47,838 nucleotides of DNA from a virus. Location of the stretch: IMG/VR virus record IMGVR_UViG_3300033388_002455, positions 1 through 47,838 of that record; one strand, given 5' to 3'. The notes under the pieces are model-generated. The model saw nothing but the letters and a program-made list of their open reading frames with translations. It was not told the origin of the DNA and searched no databases. The position numbers and the translations under genes were made by a program. This document shows positions 29,300 to 39,767 of this stretch, in pieces; position 1 is the first letter of the stretch; the number at the start of each line of letters is the position of its first letter.

Positions 29300-29559
29300 T
29301 GAGTAATAGAATAGGAACAGGACTACCTAATTATAGGATATTTTCTTGTGCTAATTACACGTCAACAGGCGGAAACGCAGTAGAAGATTTTTCTATAACT
29401 GGTGTTTTAGCTTCAGATAAATGTTTTGTAGTAATAACAGATGACGGAACAAATAATGTATCCGTAGTTACGGCTATATGTGGAACAGATAAAGTTACTG
29501 TAACATTTAGTGGAGATCCAGGTGGAGATCTAGATATAAATATTTTGGTAATAAGGTAA
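29299..29559 (+). CDS. Small beta-domain protein, paralogue of 27900-28640 C-terminus
   Basis: 86 aa. DFSITGVLASDKCFVVITDDG … TDKVTVTFSGDPGGD parallels the C-terminal domain of the protein at 27900. Probably a compact beta module from fibre or decoration proteins, here stand-alone. Lies directly before the large fibre gene. Confidence 0.65.
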   Translation: MSNRIGTGLPNYRIFSCANYTSTGGNAVEDFSITGVLASDKCFVVITDDGTNNVSVVTAICGTDKVTVTFSGDPGGDLDINILVIR

Positions 29560-29561
29560 AT

Positions 29562-32500
29562 ATGTCTAGTGCTTGTAGTTATAGAGTAGGAACATTAACA
29601 GGAGGAGGAGTAATACAACCATTAGGATGGGGTTGGCAAGATTTCTCTACACCTGGCGGAACAAGTTTAACTCTTACTGCAAATGAGAATGGTAATAATG
29701 TTACTTTTAACTCAACAAAAATAATATCTAGTACTGCCGTTATAGTTAGAAAAGATAATCCTGATTCTTTTGCTTATAGCGGCGCTATTAGATTGTTTAG
29801 TACTAAAATAAGTGTGTCTAGTCACACAGCAGACAGCATTACTTTAAATGCTATACCTCACGCAAGTTGGGGTGATTTACGAGTATATTATCTTTATAAT
29901 TATGGAGTATTACCAATCAATTATACGTTGGCTCCTAAATTCATAAGAAATACTAACATAGTTGAAATTGATAATCTATTCGTAACAGAAGAAGAATTCG
30001 CAGCTCAATTTCCTTTAGATCATACAAATCCTGCAGATGTTATGAATACTGGAACTAAAACTCATGTAGAAATAGATGATCATATTACAGATACAATAAT
30101 AGATGACCACACTCAATATGCACTTCTTGATGGAAGAAATTCAGATATTTTAAAGATTGGCGCTATCAATGAAGTTAATGCAGATACTGGTGTTACTGTT
30201 GAAGATAGACTATTTCCAGATGTATTTATCGATTCAAAAGAACCTACAGGTTTTAATGCAGCAGCTACAAATAAAGGAAACCTTTCTTTTAATGACGGCA
30301 ATAGAACTTTTACTCATAGTTTAAGTGGCGGTCAACCATTCGATCTTTGGATATATGGAAAAAGGTTTGTAAAATCAGCATCCGAAACCTTGGTTATTAG
30401 TGACGTAGAAGGAAAACATTATGTTTATTATGACGAAGATGGAATTTTACAAGAATCTGTCAATCCAGACATTGTAACTTTATTTATTTTTTTAAAAACA
30501 GAAGCTTTTGTAGCTCTAATATATTGGAATGCTACAGACAATGAACAGGTTTGGTTTACTGATAAACGCCATGAAAATCAAATGGACGGTGCGACACAAG
30601 CATGGATAGCTTTTATTGAAGGAACTCAAGCTGTTCTAGGTGGAGTTCTTTTTGGTTTTTCAGTAGATGGAGATGGTAGTAATAATAATCACGCTAAATT
30701 CACTGTTTCTGGAACAGGTTATATAGTTGCTGATCTGCCAGGCATTAGTTTTGGAGGTTCCACCGGTCAAGCAATATATAGAACAGGATCTTTTTCTTAT
30801 TGGAGAAAAATACAAGAATCTGGTTATTTCGTTGTAACTGATACAACAGCAGGAGTAGGTTCAACTGGAAGACTTGTTTATAATAAAAAAACTGGCTCAT
30901 CTTGGGGACTTTCAACAGTAACAGATGGATATTTTGTTAATTGTCATATTGTAGTATATTTAGGTGCATCTGGGTCTAACTTTGGTTCAGTTATTGGATC
31001 TAACGAATATGCTACATTAGAAGAAGCAAGATTAGGTATTGCAGATGAAATATTTAATATGTCCACCAGCATACTTCCTGATCCAGAGCATACATTTTTA
31101 GGAACAGCAATATTTCAAACATCTAGTGGTTTTACTAATGATGTTAAAGCAATAGTTGCGTCTACAGACTATGGTGAAGACTATATGAATTTGTTACCAG
31201 CAGATTTTAATGGAACACATTCACCTATTCCTCACTATTTATTCAATAATTTAGATAATGATGATCATTATCAATATGCCAAACTTTCAGGGAGAGATGG
31301 TGATGAACTTTTAATAGATGATATTAATGAGTTTACAGCAGATCACGGTATTGATATTGAAGGAACAAATCTTAAAGATAAGCATATTAAAATTGGTGAT
31401 GGAACAACTTTTTTAGATTTTTATTCAAAAGAAGGCGATATATATTCAGAAAATGGTAAAGCTTTTTTAGGTAATGGTATAAATGTCAGAGCAGAACAAT
31501 ATGGTATTGCATTTCAAGCAAGAGAATCTAGTCCCGCAAAAACATTATCATATGCTGGGATAGATGCTACTTTTACAGCTGCTACTAAAACTATTACAAA
31601 AATAGGAGAGACATTTGTATCAGATGGAGTACTTGCTGGAGATTTTGCAGTTCTTACTTCTGGTATTGATGCTAGTCTTAATGATTATACTGGTGCAACT
31701 GGTGAGATATTAGAAGTAACAGAGACAACAATTGTAATCAGTGCTGCGTCAGCTGGAGCTGGTCCATTTTTTGATCTTACAGAAGTCGGTTTTGTGGTTA
31801 TAAATGAACCTATATTTAGTGTTTTAGATAATGGTGATATCCATATGAATATAGGCCCAAGTCCAGAAGCGAGATTACATATAGAATCTGAGACTGGTGC
31901 GAACATTCATGCTATTGATGCAGATATATTTGCTGGTATTGATGGACACGCTGGCTTTAATATGGACTTTGATGCTGATGATAAAAGTGGAACAACTGGA
32001 TTTGAATTAAATTATAATGCCACACAATTTGATAATGAAGGAAAATTAGGTCAAGGTTTTAGAATTAATGTAGATAATACAGGCGCAACTGCTGGTGATT
32101 TTCACGGAATGGAAGTTTCTTTAGCAGATCCATCAAATACAGATGTAGAAGTTGAAGCTATTGCTACTAATCAAGGCGTAGCTCCAATAGCTCAATATTT
32201 AGCAGAAGCTGCATCATTAGATGTTGGATATGTATATGATGCTTCACTGACAGCTTATACTGATAGAACCACAGAGTTTGATTCAGCAGTAAGCGACATA
32301 CAAATATTTGCAGAAAACGACGATCAGATTTTATTAGCAGCAACAGCTAAATTTTCAATTTCAACAATAGCTCTAGCTGTTAATAGCAGTCAAAGCATTA
32401 TTCCAACGTTTGAATATGTAACAGATGCCGGAGCTTGGGTTTTATTTAGTGCATCAGATGGAACTAATGGTTTTACTCAACCTGGATCTATAACGTGGGA

Positions 32501-32834
32501 AAGCGATGATTTAACAACATGGGGTCAAAGAACTGTAAATGAAGTGACTGGTGATGCAGGAGCTGTAGATTATTATTGGATAAGGATAACAAGAAATAGA
32601 GCTGTCATAAGTCCTAATGTTCCAACAGAAAGTATTATAGGAATAAGTACAGCGGGAGCTAAATTTGAATGGGACTCAGTTGGTAATATAAATTGTAATA
32701 CTATAGCAGTATCAGATGGAATAACTGAACCAGATACAATAGTTGGGCAGGGTATCATTTATGTAGATAGTGCTGATGGTAGTCTAAAAATAAAATTTGG
32801 TGATGGGACAGTAAAGACAATAGTTACTGATTAA
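29562..32834 (+). CDS. Large tail fibre / spike protein
   Basis: 1090 aa. Low-Cys, beta-rich; carries two DDH-x-QY-x-L-x-GR fibre motifs: DDHTQYALLDGR (about 183-194) and DDHYQYAKLSGRDGDE (about 566-581), sequences typical of phage fibre shafts. The end GDGTVKTIVTD is usual for fibre shaft/tip modules. Likely the receptor-binding fibre or its major subunit. No pectate-lyase or sialidase motif seen. Weak start site (AAGG). Confidence 0.72.
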   Translation: MSSACSYRVGTLTGGGVIQPLGWGWQDFSTPGGTSLTLTANENGNNVTFNSTKIISSTAVIVRKDNPDSFAYSGAIRLFSTKISVSSHTADSITLNAIPHASWGDLRVYYLYNYGVLPINYTLAPKFIRNTNIVEIDNLFVTEEEFAAQFPLDHTNPADVMNTGTKTHVEIDDHITDTIIDDHTQYALLDGRNSDILKIGAINEVNADTGVTVEDRLFPDVFIDSKEPTGFNAAATNKGNLSFNDGNRTFTHSLSGGQPFDLWIYGKRFVKSASETLVISDVEGKHYVYYDEDGILQESVNPDIVTLFIFLKTEAFVALIYWNATDNEQVWFTDKRHENQMDGATQAWIAFIEGTQAVLGGVLFGFSVDGDGSNNNHAKFTVSGTGYIVADLPGISFGGSTGQAIYRTGSFSYWRKIQESGYFVVTDTTAGVGSTGRLVYNKKTGSSWGLSTVTDGYFVNCHIVVYLGASGSNFGSVIGSNEYATLEEARLGIADEIFNMSTSILPDPEHTFLGTAIFQTSSGFTNDVKAIVASTDYGEDYMNLLPADFNGTHSPIPHYLFNNLDNDDHYQYAKLSGRDGDELLIDDINEFTADHGIDIEGTNLKDKHIKIGDGTTFLDFYSKEGDIYSENGKAFLGNGINVRAEQYGIAFQARESSPAKTLSYAGIDATFTAATKTITKIGETFVSDGVLAGDFAVLTSGIDASLNDYTGATGEILEVTETTIVISAASAGAGPFFDLTEVGFVVINEPIFSVLDNGDIHMNIGPSPEARLHIESETGANIHAIDADIFAGIDGHAGFNMDFDADDKSGTTGFELNYNATQFDNEGKLGQGFRINVDNTGATAGDFHGMEVSLADPSNTDVEVEAIATNQGVAPIAQYLAEAASLDVGYVYDASLTAYTDRTTEFDSAVSDIQIFAENDDQILLAATAKFSISTIALAVNSSQSIIPTFEYVTDAGAWVLFSASDGTNGFTQPGSITWESDDLTTWGQRTVNEVTGDAGAVDYYWIRITRNRAVISPNVPTESIIGISTAGAKFEWDSVGNINCNTIAVSDGITEPDTIVGQGIIYVDSADGSLKIKFGDGTVKTIVTD

Positions 32835-32877
32835 ATAAATATTTGGCGCAAGTTAAGCGAAGCGTAAGGAGGAATTA

Positions 32878-35655
32878 ATGGCACGAGATGGGTATGGAGA
32901 AGAGAAACGAAAACAGTTTGAGAACTTAACAACTGTTGAAAGAGGTGCTACTTCAGCACTAAGTGGACGTAAAGTCTACGACACTGATTTAGATAGAATA
33001 TTTGTAGGAGATGGTTCCAATTGGAAGGAAGTCGCTAACACAGATGATTTATCTACTGATTATTTAGAGGATAATTTTATATCTAATATTAAAGAAGCTA
33101 CAGCTAATACTTCTTTAACTGATACTGCAGCAACTAATCCTATGAAAAATACCTATGGATTAGAAGGATTAAACTTTGCTGATTTAAATTATAGAGTGGG
33201 AAGATCTAGAATAGAAGTTTATAGTATTATATTAACGGATGAATTTTTAGATGGGAGTCCTACTTATAAAATAGCTGCTGGATGCGGCCCTAAAGGATTT
33301 AGAGATCATGTTAGATTTGTAGGACCAGGATGGGTTAATGTAGTATCCGCTGCGGCTGGAGCACATGTACAAACAACAGTAGACGGAGATTACATTTTAG
33401 TTACTGGTATTATGGATGATTTTTCGATACTAGTAGCTCCTCACGCAAATGCTCCTGATGATGTAGATATAGTAATAGATGGAGTAGATACTGGAACTGA
33501 TTTATCTTTAGTTCAATCTTCTGGTTTATTAACTTATAATATAAGACCTAACGTAATAATTGCGGATAGTTCTATTAGAACTGCTTTAAGTTCAGTAGAT
33601 TTACATACAGTAAAAATCACTAATAGCGATAGTGGAGCTGATTTAACAATGAATATATGTGGTTTTGAACTAATAGTAGAAACTGCACAAGAACAAGCCG
33701 GAAACGCTTTTATTGGAGTAACAGATACTCCTTTTACACAAGAAACCGTAATAGATCCTACTCTATCAAATGAGATGGGAGGACTATCATATAGATATAT
33801 AGATCCAGCAGACAGTACAAGAAAATGGTCTACGAGAGAAGGAACTGATTTATCTACAACGCTAAGTGCTGTTTTTAATAATGGAACTAATTCATTAACA
33901 GTAGCAGATTCAACTGGATTTGTTGTAGATGATTTAGTTATAGTAATAGATGATTCATTAGGATATGACATTACAGAAATATTTAGAGTAACTGTAGTAC
34001 CTGATGGAACTCATCTAACAGTACAAGATAACGCTTCTCATTTGGATAGAACAGGTGCGGGACATAATTTTGCTTCTGGAGAAGTTGTTAAATTTTACGG
34101 GAAATGTGATACTGCTATAGATCATAGTAATGAAGTAATAGTTAGAAGTTCTCATCCTAGAAGATTTGGAGCAGGGGACTCTGGTGATTGGCAAATTTCA
34201 GCAGAGGGTTTTGCAGCAGTTAGTTTTTCTTTAGATGATGGCAGTACTTCTCTTTATGGAGATGACTCAAGATTAGGATCAACTACAGGACAGATACAAA
34301 ATCAGAATGGAGTTCGTATAGATGATACAGATGGAACTGATCCAATTTTATCTTTTATCTTCGGTGGTACTGGAGTTGCTATAGATCTTAATACAGGAAG
34401 TTCTGGACTTAATTCAGATGATGCGGATATATATTTAGATGGTGTAAAAATAAAAGATGCTTATGCTTCTGCTGACAGCACTATATTAAGATTAGATTTA
34501 GCTAGTGGACTACCAATGGGTACTCATGTTCTACAAATAATAAATAGAGACGCTACATCGGGGCATGATTTTGGATCAATTATAAGATTCATAGAATATA
34601 CTTTAAAAGATTCATCAGTTATAAATGCTTTAGGTAAAGGCAATTTAATAAGTAAAAGATATATTCCCGCTGATTATGTATTCAATAGCGGAACTGTATC
34701 AGAAGACTTTTCTAAAGGATTAACTTATTACGCCCCTAATAGAGGATGGAAATGTACGGATAGTAGCACAGCTTGGGGTGTAACTACGGAAGACATAGAT
34801 TTTCCTTTTTTTAAAGCATTAAAAGGTGAGTATGATGCAACCGCAGCAGTAGCTGAAACTTGGTTCTTTGGAACCGGATTCGAGTTAATCTTAGAAAGAA
34901 ATGCCAATAATGGACAGCCTTTATTAGAACTAGATGATAGTGCAGATTTTTCTGGGGAAACTCTTCATTATGCTTTAACTACCGATGTAGAGGCCACTAA
35001 TCCAATGCAGTTAGATGCTTATGCAGCAGCGCAGAGTGTATTAAAATTTGGAGTATCTGGATTAACTCTAGGATGGCATAAATTAAAAGTTACTGATAAT
35101 AATGATAAAGATGGAGCATCTGGTGATACTGATTTAGTTATATTAGGATTAGGAGTTATAGGCGGATCTGCTAATATAGTAGAACCTACACAATCCTTAC
35201 AGCAAATATCATCATGTATGATAGGAGATAATCAAGATATTAGAAAAATTAAAAGTTTAATAAGTGAGGAGGACATAGTAAGTTATTCTGAAGCAATTCA
35301 AATAACAGTGAATCCAACAACAACTAGCTCCACATATGTACCGATAACAGATTTTTCGGTAAGCCTTAGAACAAAAGGAAATCCCGTAGAAGTTTCATAT
35401 GTATGTAATTGTTCAAACAATGGCGCAAGTAATGAATATATAATTTTATATATCGATGGGACTGAATATCAAATACCTAATTACAAATTTGATACAGCTA
35501 ATTTTGTAGGAACAGTAACTTATAATAAAAAAATACCTCTATCTGCTGGTATACATGTATTTACTGGATACGTAAAAGTTGGTGGAAATACTGAAACGTT
35601 TCATGAACGTATGATAAGTGTAATGGAATTACCTGGAGTAAAAAATGAAAACTAA
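32878..35655 (+). CDS. Tail fibre-like protein
   Basis: 925 aa, beta-rich. N-terminal region (TSALSGRKVYDTDLDRIFVGDGSNW) is a short fibre-tip-like motif (…G…vydt…l.vydG..W). Contains repeated DDGSTSLYGDDSR and IYLDGVKIKDAY segments that look like internal beta-domain duplications. Probably a second fibre or a partner of the upstream protein. Strong start site GGAGGAATTA. Confidence 0.62.
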   Translation: MARDGYGEEKRKQFENLTTVERGATSALSGRKVYDTDLDRIFVGDGSNWKEVANTDDLSTDYLEDNFISNIKEATANTSLTDTAATNPMKNTYGLEGLNFADLNYRVGRSRIEVYSIILTDEFLDGSPTYKIAAGCGPKGFRDHVRFVGPGWVNVVSAAAGAHVQTTVDGDYILVTGIMDDFSILVAPHANAPDDVDIVIDGVDTGTDLSLVQSSGLLTYNIRPNVIIADSSIRTALSSVDLHTVKITNSDSGADLTMNICGFELIVETAQEQAGNAFIGVTDTPFTQETVIDPTLSNEMGGLSYRYIDPADSTRKWSTREGTDLSTTLSAVFNNGTNSLTVADSTGFVVDDLVIVIDDSLGYDITEIFRVTVVPDGTHLTVQDNASHLDRTGAGHNFASGEVVKFYGKCDTAIDHSNEVIVRSSHPRRFGAGDSGDWQISAEGFAAVSFSLDDGSTSLYGDDSRLGSTTGQIQNQNGVRIDDTDGTDPILSFIFGGTGVAIDLNTGSSGLNSDDADIYLDGVKIKDAYASADSTILRLDLASGLPMGTHVLQIINRDATSGHDFGSIIRFIEYTLKDSSVINALGKGNLISKRYIPADYVFNSGTVSEDFSKGLTYYAPNRGWKCTDSSTAWGVTTEDIDFPFFKALKGEYDATAAVAETWFFGTGFELILERNANNGQPLLELDDSADFSGETLHYALTTDVEATNPMQLDAYAAAQSVLKFGVSGLTLGWHKLKVTDNNDKDGASGDTDLVILGLGVIGGSANIVEPTQSLQQISSCMIGDNQDIRKIKSLISEEDIVSYSEAIQITVNPTTTSSTYVPITDFSVSLRTKGNPVEVSYVCNCSNNGASNEYIILYIDGTEYQIPNYKFDTANFVGTVTYNKKIPLSAGIHVFTGYVKVGGNTETFHERMISVMELPGVKNEN

Positions 35656-35673
35656 TAAGAGAAGAGGTTTATA

Positions 35674-36048
35674 ATGGCTTTAACACACGGAACTGAGATA
35701 CCAAATGCCGGTGAATCTGGTAATATATTTTGCCCTAAATTAGAAAGAAACTGGGCTAGATATGATGCTCATGATCATACCGGTGGAGATAAAGGATCAA
35801 TGTTAGATCCAGGAACAGCTTTTACTAAGCAAACTGATAAGGCTTTGATAGCTGGCTGGGCACTAGATGCAAATGATGTCTATAAACAAGACATAACACT
35901 TCCAACAGGATATGATTATGACACTACTTTTATTAGAACTTTAATATCTGATGAAGAATATAACCTAAGAATTGAAAAAGTTAGCAGTAGCATATTTACT
36001 ATTTATTGTAATGATAATACAGTAGATGTAGATATAGTTTACATGTAA
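35674..36048 (+). CDS. Small fibre-associated protein
   Basis: 124 aa. ARYDAHDHTGGDKGSML (about 28-44) includes the HDHTGG element that appears near the start of many fibre and fibre-attachment proteins. Remaining sequence is beta-rich (LRIEKVSSSIFTIYCNDN). Possibly links the fibre to the tail. Confidence 0.55.
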   Translation: MALTHGTEIPNAGESGNIFCPKLERNWARYDAHDHTGGDKGSMLDPGTAFTKQTDKALIAGWALDANDVYKQDITLPTGYDYDTTFIRTLISDEEYNLRIEKVSSSIFTIYCNDNTVDVDIVYM

Positions 36049-36056
36049 GGATTAAT

Positions 36057-38354
36057 ATGGCTAGAGATAAAATAGATCGTTTTGATTTTGGAATAACAGA
36101 TTATATCTATAGTGGTAATAAATTCCAATCAGAACTATTAGATAACTTTTTAATAACTAAAGAACGAGGCATTAGAACTAGACCAGGCTCTGAAGTAATG
36201 GATATTGATTATCCGCAGTTACCAACTGGAAATCAAAAAGTAAATGATGTGTTTGTATTTAGAGATACTCTATTTGCTAGATCTGCTTCAAAATTATATA
36301 GTTATACATCCGTTGCTGGCTGGGTAGAGATACAAGGACCAAGTGGAGGAGATGCTATACCAAATGGAACAGTTAGTACAGAAATGTCAAGAGCTGAGTT
36401 AGCTAATATACTTATATTAACTGATTACGGCAACGCTCCTCAAAAACTTTATAAAGATAATTCTGGAGATTTTCAATTAAGGACTGCAGGACTTCCTGAA
36501 ATGTCTTCAGATCCAGCCGTTGCTCCAGATGCAAATGATGGTAAAACACATATTTATAGATTTGTATATAAATATACTTATAATGTAGAAGGAGTTACTT
36601 TTGTGGATGTAAGTTCATATGTACAAGTAGTGGTTCCTGATTCAGTAGACTTTTCCGCAGCGGGTCACTATAACCAAGTAACAGCTATACCTAATGATGT
36701 TAGTGGTGATAACTACGACTCCGCTAATATTAAAGTAGATATATATAGAACTGTGGATAATGGTCAAGTATTTTATTTATCAGGTGAAATAGCTGCTGGA
36801 GTAGCTACTTATGAGGATACAGTAACAGATGCTGATATAGCATTAAAGCAAAAGTTATATACAGAAAATGGAGCAAAACAAAATGACGCTCCACCTAATA
36901 CAAATTTTGTAGCTTCTGCTAATAATTGTATATACTACGCAAGTGCAGATGAACCTAATAAAGTACTACAAAGTATACAAGATGATCCAGATAGTGTTCC
37001 AGTTACTTTTTATAGATTTGTAGATAGTGATATAACTGGCATTGGAGCTATAGGTAAATATCCAATAGTTATGTGTGAATCAGGAAAAGTCTATAGATTA
37101 GAAGGAATAGTAACATTTACAGGTAGAGGTACTATAAGAGCAGTACCAATACACGATATAGCTGGATGCAATAGTCAAACTAGTATTATTAGAACAGACC
37201 GAGGATTAGTATGGGCTGGAGTAGATGGTTTTTATTATACTGATGGATTTAGAGTTTATAAAGTATCTTCTAATATTGATAAGACTTATAGAGATACTTC
37301 TGTTGAATTAACAGACAGAAATACTTACGTAGCATATGACCCGAAACAAAGACGAGTATTTTTTGCTTGTGATATAGATAGTAATGACCATAACACAAAG
37401 CTTTATATATCTGATGAGGATTTTATATGGGCTGGAGAGGATGATAATATACATGCTCCATTTACTACGTGGTCAGGACAACAATATGATTGTGATTATG
37501 AAGAGACTACAGATACAAGTTTCAGACCAACAGCAATATGTTTCTTTAATGATTACTTAATAAGAGGAGATTCCAGAGGTTATGTATTCCAACATAGAGA
37601 TACTTATTATACTGATCCTTTAGTAGATACTTCTGAAGCTGTGGCTGATTGGTTTGAAGAAGTTATAATGTATAATTGGAAACATATAGCTAATGATTTT
37701 GGAGTAGCAGATGTTCAAAAATGGGTATCTAAAGTAAGTGCTATATGTCAAAATGAATCTAATTTAACCGCTAAATTTAATAGTTTTGATGATGGTGCAA
37801 TAGTTCCAAAAAGACTAAAAACAGTAGTATTTACAAATACTATGACATGGAGAAATCCTTTATGGTTATGGAGAGATGCTGCTGCTATATGGAGAGAAAA
37901 TCTAGAAATTAAGAAAACTAGATGGATGGTTAAAGGTAAATTAATGACTCGATATAAGCAACTTCAGATAACTAATGCTTATGATGTTATATCAGTGTCT
38001 AGTGACTCAGATACAGCAACAGTAACTACTGGAGCTACTAATTATGTAGTATTGGATAGTTTAGATTATTCATTCGATCCAAGATCACATGGATATTTTA
38101 TTAGATTTAAAGATGATGATTATACTAATGAATTCGAGGTGTTAGATATAGATACTGATGGATCAGGATATAGTAGATTAACTGTAGCAGATCCTAATAG
38201 TGTATTATCTGCTGCCGCCAACGCAGAATGGAAAATATATGGTTTTGAGAAGGGTCAAGTACTACATTTGAATAAATTAGTATTTGAATATGAAGTTTTT
38301 TCTGATAGAGATGAAGGATATTATAGGTCTTCAGAAACAAAGAGTAATAGTTAA
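36057..38354 (+). CDS. P22 gp10-like DNA-stabilisation / tail hub protein
   Basis: 765 aa. N-terminal region (ARDKIDRFDFGITDY … RGIRTRPGSEV) and repeated beta-propeller-like blades (VFVFRDTLFARSASKLYSY; CFFNDYLIRGDSRGYVFQH) fit the packaged-DNA stabilisation/tail accessory proteins of P22-like phages, which close the portal after packaging. P22 gp10 is about 470 aa, so this is longer. Position between fibres and adaptor fits. Confidence 0.6.
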   Translation: MARDKIDRFDFGITDYIYSGNKFQSELLDNFLITKERGIRTRPGSEVMDIDYPQLPTGNQKVNDVFVFRDTLFARSASKLYSYTSVAGWVEIQGPSGGDAIPNGTVSTEMSRAELANILILTDYGNAPQKLYKDNSGDFQLRTAGLPEMSSDPAVAPDANDGKTHIYRFVYKYTYNVEGVTFVDVSSYVQVVVPDSVDFSAAGHYNQVTAIPNDVSGDNYDSANIKVDIYRTVDNGQVFYLSGEIAAGVATYEDTVTDADIALKQKLYTENGAKQNDAPPNTNFVASANNCIYYASADEPNKVLQSIQDDPDSVPVTFYRFVDSDITGIGAIGKYPIVMCESGKVYRLEGIVTFTGRGTIRAVPIHDIAGCNSQTSIIRTDRGLVWAGVDGFYYTDGFRVYKVSSNIDKTYRDTSVELTDRNTYVAYDPKQRRVFFACDIDSNDHNTKLYISDEDFIWAGEDDNIHAPFTTWSGQQYDCDYEETTDTSFRPTAICFFNDYLIRGDSRGYVFQHRDTYYTDPLVDTSEAVADWFEEVIMYNWKHIANDFGVADVQKWVSKVSAICQNESNLTAKFNSFDDGAIVPKRLKTVVFTNTMTWRNPLWLWRDAAAIWRENLEIKKTRWMVKGKLMTRYKQLQITNAYDVISVSSDSDTATVTTGATNYVVLDSLDYSFDPRSHGYFIRFKDDDYTNEFEVLDIDTDGSGYSRLTVADPNSVLSAAANAEWKIYGFEKGQVLHLNKLVFEYEVFSDRDEGYYRSSETKSNS

Positions 38355-38674
38355 TGAGAGATATAAATTTAGAAACTATAACAAATCAATCAGTTAGAGA
38401 TGCTTTAGAAGCAATTAAAGAAATACTTACTGAAGATTCACCTTTATTAAAGGGAGATTGGATATACTATGAGGTTGAAGTTAATGCCGCCGGAACTCAT
38501 GAAAGAGATCACGGACTTACTTATACCCCAAAAGATTATCTTATTACCTTTGATACTGCTGGATCTAGTATAAATTATGCAGATGCTAATGATGAAACTT
38601 TTAGCTTCACAACCACAAGTAGTGGAATTTTAAGGTTATTTTTAGGGAGGTACAGTGAAGAGTCTAGAATATAG
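38354..38674 (+). CDS. Unknown small virion-region protein
   Basis: 106 aa: helical start (ETITNQSVRDALEAIKEIL) and beta-rich rest (LITFDTAGSSINYADANDETFSF). Starts at the previous stop (TTAATGAG). Looks like a small structural protein attached to the tail hub; no family recognised. Confidence 0.55.
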   Translation: MRDINLETITNQSVRDALEAIKEILTEDSPLLKGDWIYYEVEVNAAGTHERDHGLTYTPKDYLITFDTAGSSINYADANDETFSFTTTSSGILRLFLGRYSEESRI

Positions 38675-38678
38675 CGAT

Positions 38679-38707
38679 TTGACATGTGGGTTAAAATATG
38701 GTATAAT
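38679..38707 (+). promoter_or_regulatory. Rightward promoter, adaptor/ejection genes
   Basis: TTGACA (38679-38684), 17-bp spacer ending TGG, TATAAT (38702-38707). Begins five bases after the preceding stop and drives the adaptor and ejection-protein cluster. Confidence 0.92.
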
Positions 38708-38733
38708 AGTAACTAATAGGGATAGGTATATAT

Positions 38734-39438
38734 ATGGCTAGTACTTTACTACAATTGAGAACAAAGGTTTTAGAGCCAATTGATGCTATTGAGTCAATTA
38801 GCGATAATGACGATACAATGTATAGTGTCGATGAGGTAAATCGTTATATTAATAAGGGAATTCAGAAAGCAGAAGCTTTAATTCATAATATATATGAAGA
38901 TTACTTTTTAGCTTCTGAATACTTTAATATAGTATCTGGTACGGCTAGTTATTCTTTACCTTCAGATATGTATGTTAATAAAATTAGAAGTATTCAATTT
39001 GATGATGGGAGTAATCAATATATAGTTAGAAAACACAAACATCTAGATAAATTAATAAATGTAATAGATGGAGATTTTCATAAATATTTAATAACTAATA
39101 TAACAGGTACGGGCACAAAAATTAAGTTTACTCCTGATCCTAATTTTACTTCTGCTTCAACTATATTAGCATATTATATTAGACAAGCTGCTCAATTAGT
39201 AAATGATACGGATGTTATTGATATTCCAGAATTTGAGGATTTTGTAGTATTATATGCTAGACGTGAGTGTCTTAAAAAACAAATAGGTAATCCTATGTTA
39301 ATTGATTGTAAAGCTGAATTTAAACAAGAAGGTAAGGATATGGTAGATACTTTATCTACTATGATACCAGATGAAGATTATACTCTAGAAATAGATACTT
39401 CTTTTTATGAAGATTACTATAGTTCGGAGTTACTATAA
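38734..39438 (+). CDS. Head-tail adaptor (P22 gp4-like)
   Basis: 234 aa. Helical N-terminus (LLQLRTKVLEPIDAIES, VDEVNRYINKGIQKAEALI), then the strand-rich segment EYFNIVSGTASYSLPSDMY, which is typical of podovirus adaptor/head-completion proteins, and a helical end. Longer than P22 gp4 (166 aa). Would bind under the portal ring. Own promoter just upstream. Confidence 0.6.
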   Translation: MASTLLQLRTKVLEPIDAIESISDNDDTMYSVDEVNRYINKGIQKAEALIHNIYEDYFLASEYFNIVSGTASYSLPSDMYVNKIRSIQFDDGSNQYIVRKHKHLDKLINVIDGDFHKYLITNITGTGTKIKFTPDPNFTSASTILAYYIRQAAQLVNDTDVIDIPEFEDFVVLYARRECLKKQIGNPMLIDCKAEFKQEGKDMVDTLSTMIPDEDYTLEIDTSFYEDYYSSELL

Positions 39439-39439
39439 A

Positions 39440-39766
39440 ATGAGTTTATATAAAGAGTATTTAGAAGAGATTGAAGGAGCTGAAGTATTAGAACTAGAAG
39501 ATGGTTTTATAGCTTATAGTTTCAAAGATTTTGAATGCTTTATACATGAAGTGTATGTTAGAAAATCCGCAAGACAAACTAACTGCTTTAGAACATTAGG
39601 AGATGTTGTGTTAAATATGGCTAAAGAACGTAATTGTTCTGCTATTAAATGTGAAGTATGGACTGATAATAAGAATCCTACTTTATCTTTAAAAGCCGTA
39701 TTATCATTTGGATTTAAGGTAGCTAAAGCTACTGAGAATAGAATACATTTAGTGAAGGAGTTATAA
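39440..39766 (+). CDS. GNAT-family acetyltransferase-like protein
   Basis: 108 aa from the ATG at 39440, which directly follows the previous stop; the ATG at 39407 lies in the adaptor gene. The core CFIHEVYVRKSARQTNCFRTL and ERNCSAIKCEVWTDNKNPTLSLKAVLSFGFK follows GNAT order (strand 4, acetyl-CoA loop, strand 5, helix with N-x-x-x-x-L-x-x-x-x-GF). The Q/RxxGxG/A loop is degenerate (RQTNCFRT), so activity is uncertain. Similar small GNAT proteins lie beside internal virion genes in other podoviruses. Confidence 0.65.
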   Translation: MSLYKEYLEEIEGAEVLELEDGFIAYSFKDFECFIHEVYVRKSARQTNCFRTLGDVVLNMAKERNCSAIKCEVWTDNKNPTLSLKAVLSFGFKVAKATENRIHLVKEL

Positions 39767-39767
39767 T

